Below are positions 25,982 through 35,025 of a stretch of DNA of 64,000 bases, piece after piece. The stretch lies in NCBI GenBank assembly GCA_040904925.1, contig JBBDSP010000003.1, positions 107,898 through 171,897 of the forward strand, written 5' to 3'. The stretch is from Gracilimonas sp040904925 (lineage in GTDB: Bacteria > Bacteroidota > Rhodothermia > Balneolales > Balneolaceae). Made by a program: the position numbers and the translations under genes. Position 1 is the stretch's first letter; every line of letters begins with the position of its first letter. The notes under the pieces were generated by a model. The model was not told the DNA's origin and made no database searches. It saw only the letters and a program-made list of their open reading frames with translations.

Positions 25982-27333
25982 GAGAAGTTAAGAACACACA
26001 TATCGTTGTGATTGGTGCTGCCAGAAGTGGTATTGCTGCAGCTCTCCTGCTTCATAAGAAAGGAGCGGATGTTTTTGTGTCTGATTATGGCAAGATCTCC
26101 GAGGAAGCAAAAAAAAAATTGAATCAGGCCAACATTCCGTTTGAGGAAGAAGGTCATACTGAAAAAGCTAAAGCTGCAGAGTTCGCAGTTCTGAGTCCCG
26201 GCGTACCTACAGAATCCCCCATCGTTCAATTCTATCTGAATGAAGGCAAAGAGGTATACGCTGAAATTGAGATTGCCAGCTGGTTTACAGATCAAAATAT
26301 TATTGCCGTAACCGGAAGCAATGGAAAGACCACTGTCGCCAACTGGCTCGATCATGTTTGGAAAACGGCTAAACGCGATCATGTACTTGCAGGAAATATT
26401 GGCGTGGCTTTTTCAGATCAGGTTGATAAAAATAAAGGAGACTTCCTCCTTGAAGTGAGCAGTTTTCAGCTCGACCATATCAAAGATTTTAGACCGGCGG
26501 TGAGCATGATCTTGAACATCACGCCGGATCACCTGAATCGCTATCAGAATAGCCTTGAAGCTTATGCAGCAGCTAAATTCAGAATCACAGAAAATCAGAC
26601 GGCGGATGACCGGTTCATCTTTAACTACGATGACCCGATTATCCAGAAACACGTTGAAACGCTAAAGCTAAAGCAAAACGCTCCGCAGTTGTGGGCCTTC
26701 TCAAATGAGAATGAAGTCCCTGAAGGAGCCTTTGTTCGCAACGAACACATCATCTTCAAATTCAACAATAAAGAAGAAGCCCTTATGCCAACAGAAGAAA
26801 TAGGACTCCGAGGCCGGCACAATTTAAGTAACGGACTAGCCACCGCCTTGGCAGCACGTGCTGCAGAGATCAAGAACGAAACGATCAGGGAAAGCCTGAG
26901 GTCGTTCACCGGCGTAGAACATCGTTTGGAAATGGCCCGCGAAGTGGACGGGGTGAAATACATTAATGACAGCAAGGCTACCAATGTAAACGCGGTTTGG
27001 TTTGCTCTCGACAGTTTTCACGTACCGGTTACTCTGATTTTAGGTGGCCGTGATAAAGGAAATGACTACAGCGAACTGGAAGCCCAGATCCGAGAGAAAG
27101 TGCACACCATCATTGCCATTGGAGAATCTAAAGATCGGATTGAGGAGCAGCTTAAAGATGTCGCTCCCAATTTTGTACGGGTTGAGACAATGGGCGGGGC
27201 CGTTCGTTCTGCTCAAAAAGTAGCTAAAAAAGGGGAAGTAGTGCTTTTGAGTCCTGCTTGTGCCTCCTTTGATATGTTCGACAGCTACGAACACCGAGGT
27301 AAAATTTTCAAAGAAGAAGTAAACAAATTGTGA
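25978..27333 (+). CDS. murD: UDP-N-acetylmuramoylalanine--D-glutamate ligase
   Basis: 451 residues from ATG 25978, chosen because it overlaps the mraY stop as ATGA and starts just before the Rossmann strand THIVVIGAARSGIAAALLL; the frame upstream runs into mraY. ATP loop AVTGSNGKTTVANWL, NITPDHLNRY, FTGVEHRLE, NDSKATN and LILGGRDKGNDY are typical MurD motifs. It adds D-Glu to UDP-MurNAc-Ala. Followed by a large hairpin before ftsW. Confidence 0.95.
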   Translation: MREVKNTHIVVIGAARSGIAAALLLHKKGADVFVSDYGKISEEAKKKLNQANIPFEEEGHTEKAKAAEFAVLSPGVPTESPIVQFYLNEGKEVYAEIEIASWFTDQNIIAVTGSNGKTTVANWLDHVWKTAKRDHVLAGNIGVAFSDQVDKNKGDFLLEVSSFQLDHIKDFRPAVSMILNITPDHLNRYQNSLEAYAAAKFRITENQTADDRFIFNYDDPIIQKHVETLKLKQNAPQLWAFSNENEVPEGAFVRNEHIIFKFNNKEEALMPTEEIGLRGRHNLSNGLATALAARAAEIKNETIRESLRSFTGVEHRLEMAREVDGVKYINDSKATNVNAVWFALDSFHVPVTLILGGRDKGNDYSELEAQIREKVHTIIAIGESKDRIEEQLKDVAPNFVRVETMGGAVRSAQKVAKKGEVVLLSPACASFDMFDSYEHRGKIFKEEVNKL

Positions 27334-27352
27334 ACAGTAGCAAAGTAATAAA

Positions 27353-27401
27353 GTTACAGAGTGACAAAGTTAAGCATATGCAAACTTTGTCACTCTGTAA
27401 C
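27353..27401. repeat. Long hairpin between murD and ftsW
   Basis: Arms GTTACAGAGTGACAAAGTT (27353-27371) and its exact complement (27383-27401), 19 bases each, around a loop that itself holds the palindrome GCATATGC. No T run follows directly. It takes up about half of the 94-base gap. It looks like a dispersed palindromic element, possibly acting on mRNA stability inside the cluster. Confidence 0.8.
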
Positions 27402-27427
27402 TCTGAATCTTTGTCACTTTAAAAAAT

Positions 27428-28618
27428 ATGATATACACGAGTCCACATAGCAATATTTCCAACATCATCGGCACTTCGGCCGAGGATATCGATACGCGCA
27501 AGCAAGGCAGCGACCGGTATCTGTTGATGGCGGTGGTTATCCTGATGACCTTCGGGATGCTGGCGGTATACTCGTCTATCGCATTTTTTGCGGAGAACAA
27601 TTCTACCACAGCAGGTCAGTTGATCATCGGCCACGTAGTAAAGCTGGGAATTGCCTTTTTTGTGATGTTGATCGCTTCCAAGATGAATTACCACATCATC
27701 GCAAAATTCAGTCGCATTGGTATAGTTATCAGCCTGTTTCTTCTGTTAGCTGTTTTGGCTTTTGGAACGGAGCAATTCGGAGCCAAACGCTGGCTGAACG
27801 TGGCCGGGTTTTCATTTCAACCCTCTATGGTGGCCACCGTTGCACTCATGGTCCATGTATCAGTGTTGTTGAGTGAGAAGCAAGAATACATCAAGGACTT
27901 TAAGAAAACCTTCCTTCCCATCATGTTTTGGGTACTGCTTACCTGCGGATTGATCGGTATAGAAGATTTTAGCAGCGCCGGGATTCTATTGGTTGTTTGC
28001 CTTACCCTCATGTTTATAGGAAGAGTCAGTGTGATACAGCTTGGCTCGCTTGTGGCAATAGGAATTCTGGGAGGCACACTACTTCTCGGGCAATCCACTA
28101 ACCGACAGGATCGTATAAATCAGTACATCACTCAGATCAAAGATATTCCAAGTGAACACATTATTCAGGGAAGCGGATATCAGGCACAACAGGCTCATAT
28201 TGCTATCGCCAAAGGAGAATTACTTGGTGTTGGTATCGGGAAAAGTTCGCAACGTGACTTCCTCCCCGCCCCCTACAACGATTTTATTTTTGCCATCATA
28301 GCCGAAGAATATGGTTTGTTCGGAGCTATGTCTCTGATATTAATTTTTACACTGATCCTTTTCCGGGGTATTGTTTTCGTTGCCCGTAATGCCGAAGATC
28401 ACTTTGGATCTCTGCTGGCAGTGGCTTGTACCCTCACCATCGTTTTATATGGATTTGTGAACGCCGGGGTTGCGAGTGGCATCCTTCCGGTAACAGGACT
28501 ACCCATGCCTTTTGTGAGCTATGGAGGAACCAGTATGGTTTTTGCAGGTTTGATGATCGGCATCCTCCTCAATATTTCGAAGCATAACCGAAACCGGAGG
28601 ACCTTGTTCTATGGATGA
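27428..28618 (+). CDS. ftsW: Peptidoglycan glycosyltransferase FtsW (SEDS family)
   Basis: 396 residues, about ten membrane spans. SEDS motifs: FGTEQFGAKRWLNVAGFSFQPSMVA, FSSAGILLVVC, GSGYQAQQAHIAIAKGELLGVGIGKS, PAPYNDFIFAIIAEEYGLFGA and LPVTGLPMPFVSYGGTSM. It polymerises lipid II at the septum with FtsI. The catalytic Asp is probably in the NDFIFA loop or the loop before it. Overlaps murG by eight bases. Confidence 0.96.
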   Translation: MIYTSPHSNISNIIGTSAEDIDTRKQGSDRYLLMAVVILMTFGMLAVYSSIAFFAENNSTTAGQLIIGHVVKLGIAFFVMLIASKMNYHIIAKFSRIGIVISLFLLLAVLAFGTEQFGAKRWLNVAGFSFQPSMVATVALMVHVSVLLSEKQEYIKDFKKTFLPIMFWVLLTCGLIGIEDFSSAGILLVVCLTLMFIGRVSVIQLGSLVAIGILGGTLLLGQSTNRQDRINQYITQIKDIPSEHIIQGSGYQAQQAHIAIAKGELLGVGIGKSSQRDFLPAPYNDFIFAIIAEEYGLFGAMSLILIFTLILFRGIVFVARNAEDHFGSLLAVACTLTIVLYGFVNAGVASGILPVTGLPMPFVSYGGTSMVFAGLMIGILLNISKHNRNRRTLFYG

Positions 28619-29717
28619 TCCAAGAATTTTACTGGCGGCAGGCGGAACGGGCGGACATGTGTATCCGGCCATTGCAATTGCGGATGCTTTGAAAGCTGAA
28701 AACTCAGATACCGAGATTCTTTTTGTGGGAACCAAAGATCATATGGAATGGAAAGCCGTTCCCAAAGCCGGCTATGATATCCGGAATGTATGGATCAGCG
28801 GATTCCACCGGCGGTTCACCCTTAAAAATTTACTTTTTCCGGTGAAGTTGATGACAAGCCTTGTTCAGAGTTTAAGAATTTTGGTTGGATACAAACCACA
28901 TGTGGTAGTTTCCTGTGGTGGTTATGTAGCCGGGCCCGTCGGCTGGGTTGCCGGTAAAAAAGGCATTCCGATCGTAATTCAGGAGCAGAACAGTTTCCCC
29001 GGTGTTACGAACCGACTGCTGGCAAAATTTGCCCTCAAAATATTTACGGCCTTTAAAGAGGCTGACCGCTATCTCCCCGAAGAAAAAACAGAGGTGACCG
29101 GAAATCCAACCCGAGCCACTTTAACGGGTGCCGATAAAGACAAGGCACTCAAATCATTCGGATTCAGTGATGACAAACCTGTACTCCTTGTAATGGGTGG
29201 AAGCGGCGGCGCCAAAACTATCAATGAAGCTATGAAAGCAAATATTGAGCAACTTCATGATAAAGCCGGATTACAAATTATATGGCAGTGTGGAGCCCGC
29301 TATTATGATGAGCTTTCAACAGAAGTACATGAAAAGAAATTAGAAAACCTGCGCCTCACAGCCTTCCTCGACAATATGGCGGAAGCCTATGCAGCTGCAG
29401 ATCTGGTTATCAGTCGGGCGGGAGCGAGTTCGTGCTCGGAACTAATGTTAACGGGAAAACCAAGTGTGCTGGTCCCTTCTCCCAATGTTGCGGGAGACCA
29501 TCAGACACAAAACGCAAAAGCAATGGTTGATGCAGGTGCATCTAAGTTGTTGGAGGATAATGCTATGAAAGAGACCATGACCGAATTAGTAGAACAACTG
29601 ATCTACGATCAGGAAAATCTGCAGCGCATGAATCAAGCCGCATTAAATCTGGCTAAACCTGATGCAGCAAAACTGATAGCCAAAGAAATTTTAGAAATCG
29701 CAAAATCCAAGTTATAA
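28611..29717 (+). CDS. murG: UDP-GlcNAc:lipid I N-acetylglucosaminyltransferase
   Basis: 368 residues, GT-B fold peripheral membrane enzyme that turns lipid I into lipid II. N-terminal glycine-rich AAGGTGGHVYPAIAIADAL, VSCGGYVAGPVGW, QEQNSFPGVTNR, GNPTRATL, VMGGSGGAKTINEAM and SRAGASSCSELMLTGKPSVLVPSP with the sugar-nucleotide site. Starts within ftsW; murC follows after seven bases. Confidence 0.97.
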   Translation: MDDPRILLAAGGTGGHVYPAIAIADALKAENSDTEILFVGTKDHMEWKAVPKAGYDIRNVWISGFHRRFTLKNLLFPVKLMTSLVQSLRILVGYKPHVVVSCGGYVAGPVGWVAGKKGIPIVIQEQNSFPGVTNRLLAKFALKIFTAFKEADRYLPEEKTEVTGNPTRATLTGADKDKALKSFGFSDDKPVLLVMGGSGGAKTINEAMKANIEQLHDKAGLQIIWQCGARYYDELSTEVHEKKLENLRLTAFLDNMAEAYAAADLVISRAGASSCSELMLTGKPSVLVPSPNVAGDHQTQNAKAMVDAGASKLLEDNAMKETMTELVEQLIYDQENLQRMNQAALNLAKPDAAKLIAKEILEIAKSKL

Positions 29718-29724
29718 AATAGAA

Positions 29725-31152
29725 GTGGGAAAACGCATCGAAACACAACCCGTTTTTGGTAAGACCAAGCATATCCACATGGTGGGTATAGGTGGAATTG
29801 GAATGAGCGGGATGGCCGAGATCTTATTGCAGCGCGGATATAAAGTAACCGGCTCAGACGGTGCTGAAACCGAAACTACGCGTCGTTTACAGGAGCTTGG
29901 GGCTACCGTACACAAAGGACACAAGGCCGAATATATAGAAGGTGCCGATGTAGTGGTTTACACAAGTGCGGTTAAAGCTGACGAAAATGTAGAAACTAGA
30001 GCAGCAATTGAAAAACGTATTCCTACCATCAAGCGCGCCGAAATGCTGGCCGAGTTGATGAAGATGAAATTCGGAATCGGTGTAGCCGGAACGCATGGTA
30101 AAACAACTACAACTACGATGGTCGGCCATGTTACACAAGATGGAAATTATGATCCCACCATCATTGTAGGTGGAAAAGTGCATAGTTTCGACAAGACCAA
30201 TGCCGTAGTAGGCAAAGGGGACCTTATTGTGGTGGAAGCCGATGAATTCGACCGGACTTTCCTACGCCTCTCTCCTTCCATCGCCATCATTACAAATATT
30301 GAAGCCGAACACCTCGACATCTATGATGACCTGGAAGATGTAAAACGGGCTTTTATCGATTACGCCAATAAAGTGCCTTTTTATGGAGCCGTCATCGTTT
30401 GTCTGGATGACTCGAATGTGCGAAGTATTCTGCCGGAATTAGAGAAAAGAGTCATAACCTATGGATTGACTCCACAAGCGAAATTACGAGCCACCGATAT
30501 CAGAGCCGATGCATTTACCAGTACGTTCTCTGTCATTTATGGGGGAGAAAAACTTGGTGTCGTCACCTTAAAAGCACCGGGTGAACATAACGTGAAAAAT
30601 GCGCTTGCTGCTATTGCAACCGGTATTGAGCTTGATATCGACTTTAAGCTGATCAAGAAAGGCATTGAGCATTTTGATGGTGTATTCCGTCGTTTTCAGC
30701 TTAAGTATGATAACGGCTGCATGGTGATCGATGATTACGCGCATCACCCTACCGAAGTGCAGGCAACCCTGAATGCAGCACGAAAAGGCTGGCCTGATCG
30801 CAGAGTGGTGGCGGTATTTCAGCCACACCTGTATTCACGCACCCAAGATCTTTATAAGGAATTTGGGCTTTCTTTCTTTGATGCAGAAATGTTGATCGTC
30901 ACAGATGTATATCCATCCCGCGAAAAGCCCATTGAAGGCGTAACCGGAAAATTGATCGCAGATACCGCGGTTCAGTACGGACATAAAAATGTGGTGTATC
31001 TGGAGAACAAGGAAGAAGTCACCAAGACGCTAAAAGAAATTTCAAGATCCGGAGATATCATAATCACCATGGGTGCCGGTGATATCTATCGGTTTGGCGA
31101 AGAGTTTGTCGAAGAGTTGAAATCCGGAACCTTTAAACCGAAAGTAAAATAG
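29725..31152 (+). CDS. murC: UDP-N-acetylmuramate--L-alanine ligase
   Basis: 475 residues, GTG start. Opens with IHMVGIGGIGMSGMAEIL, the usual MurC Rossmann motif; ATP loop GVAGTHGKTTTTTMV, VVEADEFDRTFL, NIEAEHLDIYDD, FDGVFRRFQ, DDYAHHPTEVQATL and QPHLYSRTQDLY. It commits UDP-MurNAc to peptide synthesis. Directly abuts ftsQ (no bases between the stop and the TTG start). Confidence 0.97.
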   Translation: MGKRIETQPVFGKTKHIHMVGIGGIGMSGMAEILLQRGYKVTGSDGAETETTRRLQELGATVHKGHKAEYIEGADVVVYTSAVKADENVETRAAIEKRIPTIKRAEMLAELMKMKFGIGVAGTHGKTTTTTMVGHVTQDGNYDPTIIVGGKVHSFDKTNAVVGKGDLIVVEADEFDRTFLRLSPSIAIITNIEAEHLDIYDDLEDVKRAFIDYANKVPFYGAVIVCLDDSNVRSILPELEKRVITYGLTPQAKLRATDIRADAFTSTFSVIYGGEKLGVVTLKAPGEHNVKNALAAIATGIELDIDFKLIKKGIEHFDGVFRRFQLKYDNGCMVIDDYAHHPTEVQATLNAARKGWPDRRVVAVFQPHLYSRTQDLYKEFGLSFFDAEMLIVTDVYPSREKPIEGVTGKLIADTAVQYGHKNVVYLENKEEVTKTLKEISRSGDIIITMGAGDIYRFGEEFVEELKSGTFKPKVK

Positions 31153-31881
31153 TTGAGTAAGGAGAATTCAAATATCAAACTCATGCCCTGGCTTACCGCC
31201 GTATTGATGGTGACAGGAATTGCTGTGCTTGCGGCAATGTATTGGAACCGGAATGTTACTGTTCAGGATGTAAAGGTGAATGAACTCACTTTTACTCAAT
31301 ATGAGGATGTTAAGAATGCAACAGCGGTTCCATTTGGCATCAAACCCGACAGTCTTGATCTGAATGAAGTAATTCACAGAGTGGAAAAGCTGAATTATGT
31401 GCGTACCGTGGTACCATATATTGAACCTAACGGAAACCTAAGGCTGAATGTAGCAGAAAGAGAGCCTATTGCTCTATTAGTAAACGGTTCAGAAAGAACC
31501 TACGTGGATGCAGAAGGAGTCAAACTTCCCTTGCTAAAAGGAAAAGTACGGGATGTTCCCCTTTTATATGGCTATAGCACCTCAGCTTCTGACACTTTAA
31601 AGCAGGAATCCTTTTTACAAGTACGAGATTTTTTAATGAAAGCAAAGATCAATGAGTTCGGTTGGGCGACCATCAGTGAGGTAGCTTTTGATGAAACGGA
31701 TGGAGTAGTGGCTTTGAGTCATGAAAATGGTGTCAAGCTGGTTTTTGGGCGTAACAATTTTGAACATAAACTGGAAAACTGGAAAGCCTTTTATACTCAG
31801 GTCTTGAAAACAAAAGGAATTCAGTCTGTACAACAAGTAGATCTGAGATTTACAGATCAGGTGGTTGCCCATGAAATTTAA
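31153..31881 (+). CDS. ftsQ: Cell division protein FtsQ
   Basis: 242 residues, TTG start following the murC stop. One membrane span (about residues 11-29), a POTRA-like stretch (VTVQDVKVNELTFTQYEDV), then the FtsQ beta domain with VAEREPIALLVNGSERTYVDAEGVKLPL and a C-terminal VQQVDLRFTDQVVAH. FtsQ bridges FtsL to the rest of the divisome. Shorter and less basic than enterobacterial FtsQ, normal for this phylum. Confidence 0.92.
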   Translation: MSKENSNIKLMPWLTAVLMVTGIAVLAAMYWNRNVTVQDVKVNELTFTQYEDVKNATAVPFGIKPDSLDLNEVIHRVEKLNYVRTVVPYIEPNGNLRLNVAEREPIALLVNGSERTYVDAEGVKLPLLKGKVRDVPLLYGYSTSASDTLKQESFLQVRDFLMKAKINEFGWATISEVAFDETDGVVALSHENGVKLVFGRNNFEHKLENWKAFYTQVLKTKGIQSVQQVDLRFTDQVVAHEI

Positions 31882-32194
31882 CTTCAATGACATAACCTAC
31901 GCAGATGTAACTGTATACCCCCTGTTGAAAGATAGACCGGTCCGATCCGAATCAGAGTGTACGGTGCAAAGCATTCGTGCAGAAAAATTATTAGAAATAT
32001 TACTTACTGAACCAAAAAAAGGTCTATCAAGTAAAGACAGTATCTCAGAATTTTATTCAGTGATTAGGAAAATACATATGGGCGTATTAAACCACGGCCA
32101 AACCAATGAAAAATCTATTTCAGACTGTTTTTCACTCCAAAAAAGAAACTTAGCAATCAATAAAAACACAGCGGATCATCATGGAAGAACATGA
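31871..32194 (+). CDS. Small unknown protein between ftsQ and ftsA
   Basis: 107 residues from ATG 31871, which overlaps the ftsQ end by 11 bases; its last 14 bases overlap the ftsA start. It fills the roughly 300-base gap otherwise left between ftsQ and ftsA. No signal peptide, membrane span or known motif; it starts MKFNFNDITYADVTVYPLL and has a Lys/Ser-rich middle. Coupling on both sides argues for a real gene, but the codon pattern is not strong and it could be a long non-coding spacer carrying the ftsAZ promoter. Confidence 0.4.
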   Translation: MKFNFNDITYADVTVYPLLKDRPVRSESECTVQSIRAEKLLEILLTEPKKGLSSKDSISEFYSVIRKIHMGVLNHGQTNEKSISDCFSLQKRNLAINKNTADHHGRT

Positions 32195-33440
32195 AAACAT
32201 AATGGTAGGCCTTGATATAGGAACCACCAAAATTTGCGCAATCGTAGCCTCAATCGATGAACAGGAACGTATTCACATTCTCGGGGTGGGTAAAGCTCAC
32301 AGCGACGGCCTGAACCGCGGAGTTGTGGTAAATATCGACAAGACCGTTAATGCGATTAAAGATGCCATTGCCCAGGCAGAACTAGCTTCCGGCATACAGG
32401 TGAATTCGGTGAATGTGGGTATTGCCGGAGATCATATTCGCAGTATGCGAAGCAAAGGGGTGATCACCATCAACAACAAAGACAACGAAATTACAGCAAA
32501 AGATGTGGAGCGGCTTCTTGAAGATTGCCAACGTATCATGCTTCCTACTGATCAGCAAATCCTTCACGTGATCCCGCAGGAGTTTGTGGTTGACGGGCAG
32601 GATGGCATCAGTGATCCCGTTGGGATGAGCGGCATGCGCATGGAAGCGGAAGTTCACATTATCACCGGCCTCGTTTCTGCAGCCAAAAACATGTATCGCT
32701 GTGTGGAAAGAGCCGGTTACCAGGTGGCAGATCTGATTCTGGAACCCCTTGCCTCCTCCTATTCCGTATTGGATGAAGAGGAAAAAGAAGCCGGTGTAGT
32801 TTTGGTTGATATCGGAGGCGGAACCACTGACCTCGCCATCTTTCAGGATAATACCATCCGTCATACGGCCGTAGTTGCCATTGCCGGACAGAAAGTGACC
32901 GATGACATCCGTCTCGGTCTCAGCGTGCTCGACGATCAGGCTGAAACTTTGAAACGGAAACACGGTGAAAGTTATGCAGACCTAATTGAAGAGGACGAAG
33001 TGATCACGGTTCCCGGAATTGCAGGACGGCCTCCCAAAGAGATCACAAAAAGCATTCTTGCCAAGATCGTACAGGCCCGGATGGAAGAGATCCTCGAGAT
33101 CGTAGGTATTGAGATCAAACGCAGCGGATATGCAGATTCAATGAGCGCCGGAGTAGTTATTACCGGTGGCGGATCATTGATCAAAAATATCTGTCCGCTT
33201 GCAAATGAAATTTTAGGACTTGATGCCAAAGTGGGAATCCCACTGGGCATTACAGGCGGACTGAAGGAAGAAGTGAACAGCCCGATCTACGCTACCGGCG
33301 TTGGTCTGGTGATGCATGCCCTCCGTTCAGGAACCGCAAACAATCAGGCGATGATACCATCATCATCGCAAGGAACCAACGTAGAGCAGGTGATGCAAAA
33401 GATCACCGAGCGCATGAAAAGTTGGTTCAAAGAGCTTTAA
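32181..33440 (+). CDS. ftsA: Cell division protein FtsA
   Basis: 419 residues, actin-like ATPase that anchors FtsZ to the membrane. Phosphate-1 motif MVGLDIGTTKICAIVAS, the 1C domain with VNIDKTVNAIKDAI and SVNVGIAGDHIRS, phosphate-2 VVLVDIGGGTTDLAIF, adenosine motif GVVITGGGSLIKNI and a C-terminal amphipathic helix (MQKITERMKSWFKEL) as the membrane tether. ftsZ follows after 67 bases with a good ribosome-binding site (AAAGGAGTTAACA). Confidence 0.97.
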   Translation: MEEHENIMVGLDIGTTKICAIVASIDEQERIHILGVGKAHSDGLNRGVVVNIDKTVNAIKDAIAQAELASGIQVNSVNVGIAGDHIRSMRSKGVITINNKDNEITAKDVERLLEDCQRIMLPTDQQILHVIPQEFVVDGQDGISDPVGMSGMRMEAEVHIITGLVSAAKNMYRCVERAGYQVADLILEPLASSYSVLDEEEKEAGVVLVDIGGGTTDLAIFQDNTIRHTAVVAIAGQKVTDDIRLGLSVLDDQAETLKRKHGESYADLIEEDEVITVPGIAGRPPKEITKSILAKIVQARMEEILEIVGIEIKRSGYADSMSAGVVITGGGSLIKNICPLANEILGLDAKVGIPLGITGGLKEEVNSPIYATGVGLVMHALRSGTANNQAMIPSSSQGTNVEQVMQKITERMKSWFKEL

Positions 33441-33507
33441 AAGTAAAATCAGCAATCATCTACAACAATAACAATCCAGTAAAACAACAACTCAAAAGGA
33501 GTTAACA

Positions 33508-34839
33508 ATGGCTAACAATTCACGTTTCTTTTTCGACGAACAGAGCCAGGAAAACGCTAAGATCAAAGTGATCGGCGTAGGCGGCGGTGGCGGAAACGCC
33601 ATAAACAATATGATAAACATGGGCCTCGAAAGTGTGGAGTATATCGCACTTAATACCGATGCCCAGGCACTCAAGAACAGCATGGCAGATATCAAGATCC
33701 AGGTAGGTTCAGCCCTTACCAATGGACTTGGAGCCGGAGCACGACCTGAGATCGGTCGTGAAGCGGTAGAGGAAAATCGCCATGAAATAGAAGAATCTAT
33801 CGAAAATGCCGATATGGTATTTGTGACGGCAGGCATGGGCGGTGGAACCGGAACCGGGGGAGCTCCCGTGGTAGCCGGAATCGCCAAGCGCCGTGGAATT
33901 TTAACCGTGGGTATCATCACCACCCCATTTGAATGTGAGGGCAAAGTTCGTAAGAAATATGCCCTTGAGGGAATTACCGAACTCAAGAAAAACTGTGATA
34001 CGGTAATAGTGATCCCTAATGAGCGACTTCTCGATATCGCTGACGAAAACACTTCCCTCATGGAAGCTTTCGCTATGGCAAACGAAGTACTCTACAACGC
34101 AACCCGCGGTATCAGCGACCTGATCCTCATGCCCGGGCTCATCAACCTTGACTTTGCTGACGTTCGCACAACCATGAGCGACGGTGGAGCAGCCATCATG
34201 GGCTCTGCTACAGCTGAAGGTCCTGACAGAGCTGAGAAAGCAGCAAGAGCTGCCATCAACTCTCCGCTCTTGGATGGAGTGAGTATTCGCGGCGCAAGAA
34301 ACGTACTGGTTAATATTTCAGCCGGTTCCAACCTTGGAATGCGCGAAACTACTACAGCAACAAATATCATCCATGAAGAGGCCGGTGAAAATGCTGAGAT
34401 CATTCTAGGTACGGTACTGGATGAGACCTTCGGAGAGGAGATCCGCGTAACAGTGATCTCAACCGGATTTGATCTTGCTGAAGATCGTTCTTCCGCTAAA
34501 GTTGCCGGGAGCAAAGAACCATCTTTAAACAAGGCTGCTGAAAACGCTCAGGCAAACATTCAGAAAAAGAAAACTGAATCTGATGTGCCTAATCGATTCC
34601 CACGCGGAACCGGAGATTATTACAAAGGTGAAAACAATCTCAAAAAACTCGATACCCCTTCTTACCTGCGCCGCGATCTGAACGTTCGCAAGCAGGAAGA
34701 AAATATTGAGATCCCTGAAGAAGAAGAGCAGCAGAAAGGGGAAGCACAGGATAACATAGCGCCTTTTCAAAGTCGTACAGAGCGCATCCGGAAGGATGAC
34801 ACTGATCAGCCGGCTTTCCTCCGAAAGATCATGGATTAA
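33508..34839 (+). CDS. ftsZ: Cell division GTPase FtsZ
   Basis: 443 residues. Tubulin-fold GTPase that forms the Z-ring. IKVIGVGGGGGNAINNMI, NTDAQAL, the signature GMGGGTGTGGAPVVAGIA, and the T7 loop DFADVRTTMSDGG are intact. A long variable linker (about 330-425, Glu/Lys-rich) leads to a C-terminal tail QPAFLRKIMD, which fits the conserved peptide that binds FtsA. Strong Shine-Dalgarno at about 33496. A terminator closes the cluster. Confidence 0.98.
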   Translation: MANNSRFFFDEQSQENAKIKVIGVGGGGGNAINNMINMGLESVEYIALNTDAQALKNSMADIKIQVGSALTNGLGAGARPEIGREAVEENRHEIEESIENADMVFVTAGMGGGTGTGGAPVVAGIAKRRGILTVGIITTPFECEGKVRKKYALEGITELKKNCDTVIVIPNERLLDIADENTSLMEAFAMANEVLYNATRGISDLILMPGLINLDFADVRTTMSDGGAAIMGSATAEGPDRAEKAARAAINSPLLDGVSIRGARNVLVNISAGSNLGMRETTTATNIIHEEAGENAEIILGTVLDETFGEEIRVTVISTGFDLAEDRSSAKVAGSKEPSLNKAAENAQANIQKKKTESDVPNRFPRGTGDYYKGENNLKKLDTPSYLRRDLNVRKQEENIEIPEEEEQQKGEAQDNIAPFQSRTERIRKDDTDQPAFLRKIMD

Positions 34840-34949
34840 AATTTGCAGCTGATATCGGTTCTCACCCCGGTGCTATGGGAATGGTATCTCTGAGAACCAC
34901 TGATTTTACTGGATTATAGCTTCATTAGAGCTATAGATTGCTAACAACA

Positions 34950-34985
34950 GAAAAAGCCCTTTGATCGGGGCTTTTTCTTTTTTTG
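34950..34985 (+). terminator. Terminator of the dcw cluster
   Basis: GAAAAAGCCC (34950-34959) pairs with GGGCTTTTTC (34968-34977), then a T run. On the other strand it would also serve the convergent gene at 35026. Confidence 0.9.
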
Positions 34986-35025
34986 ATCATAAATCTCGTT
35001 GATTCAGATATGAACCCTAAATCTC

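Noticed and set aside
32382..32963. 193-codon minus-strand frame opposite ftsA
   Set aside because: Lies wholly inside a clearly real ftsA; His-rich composition is typical of antisense shadow frames.
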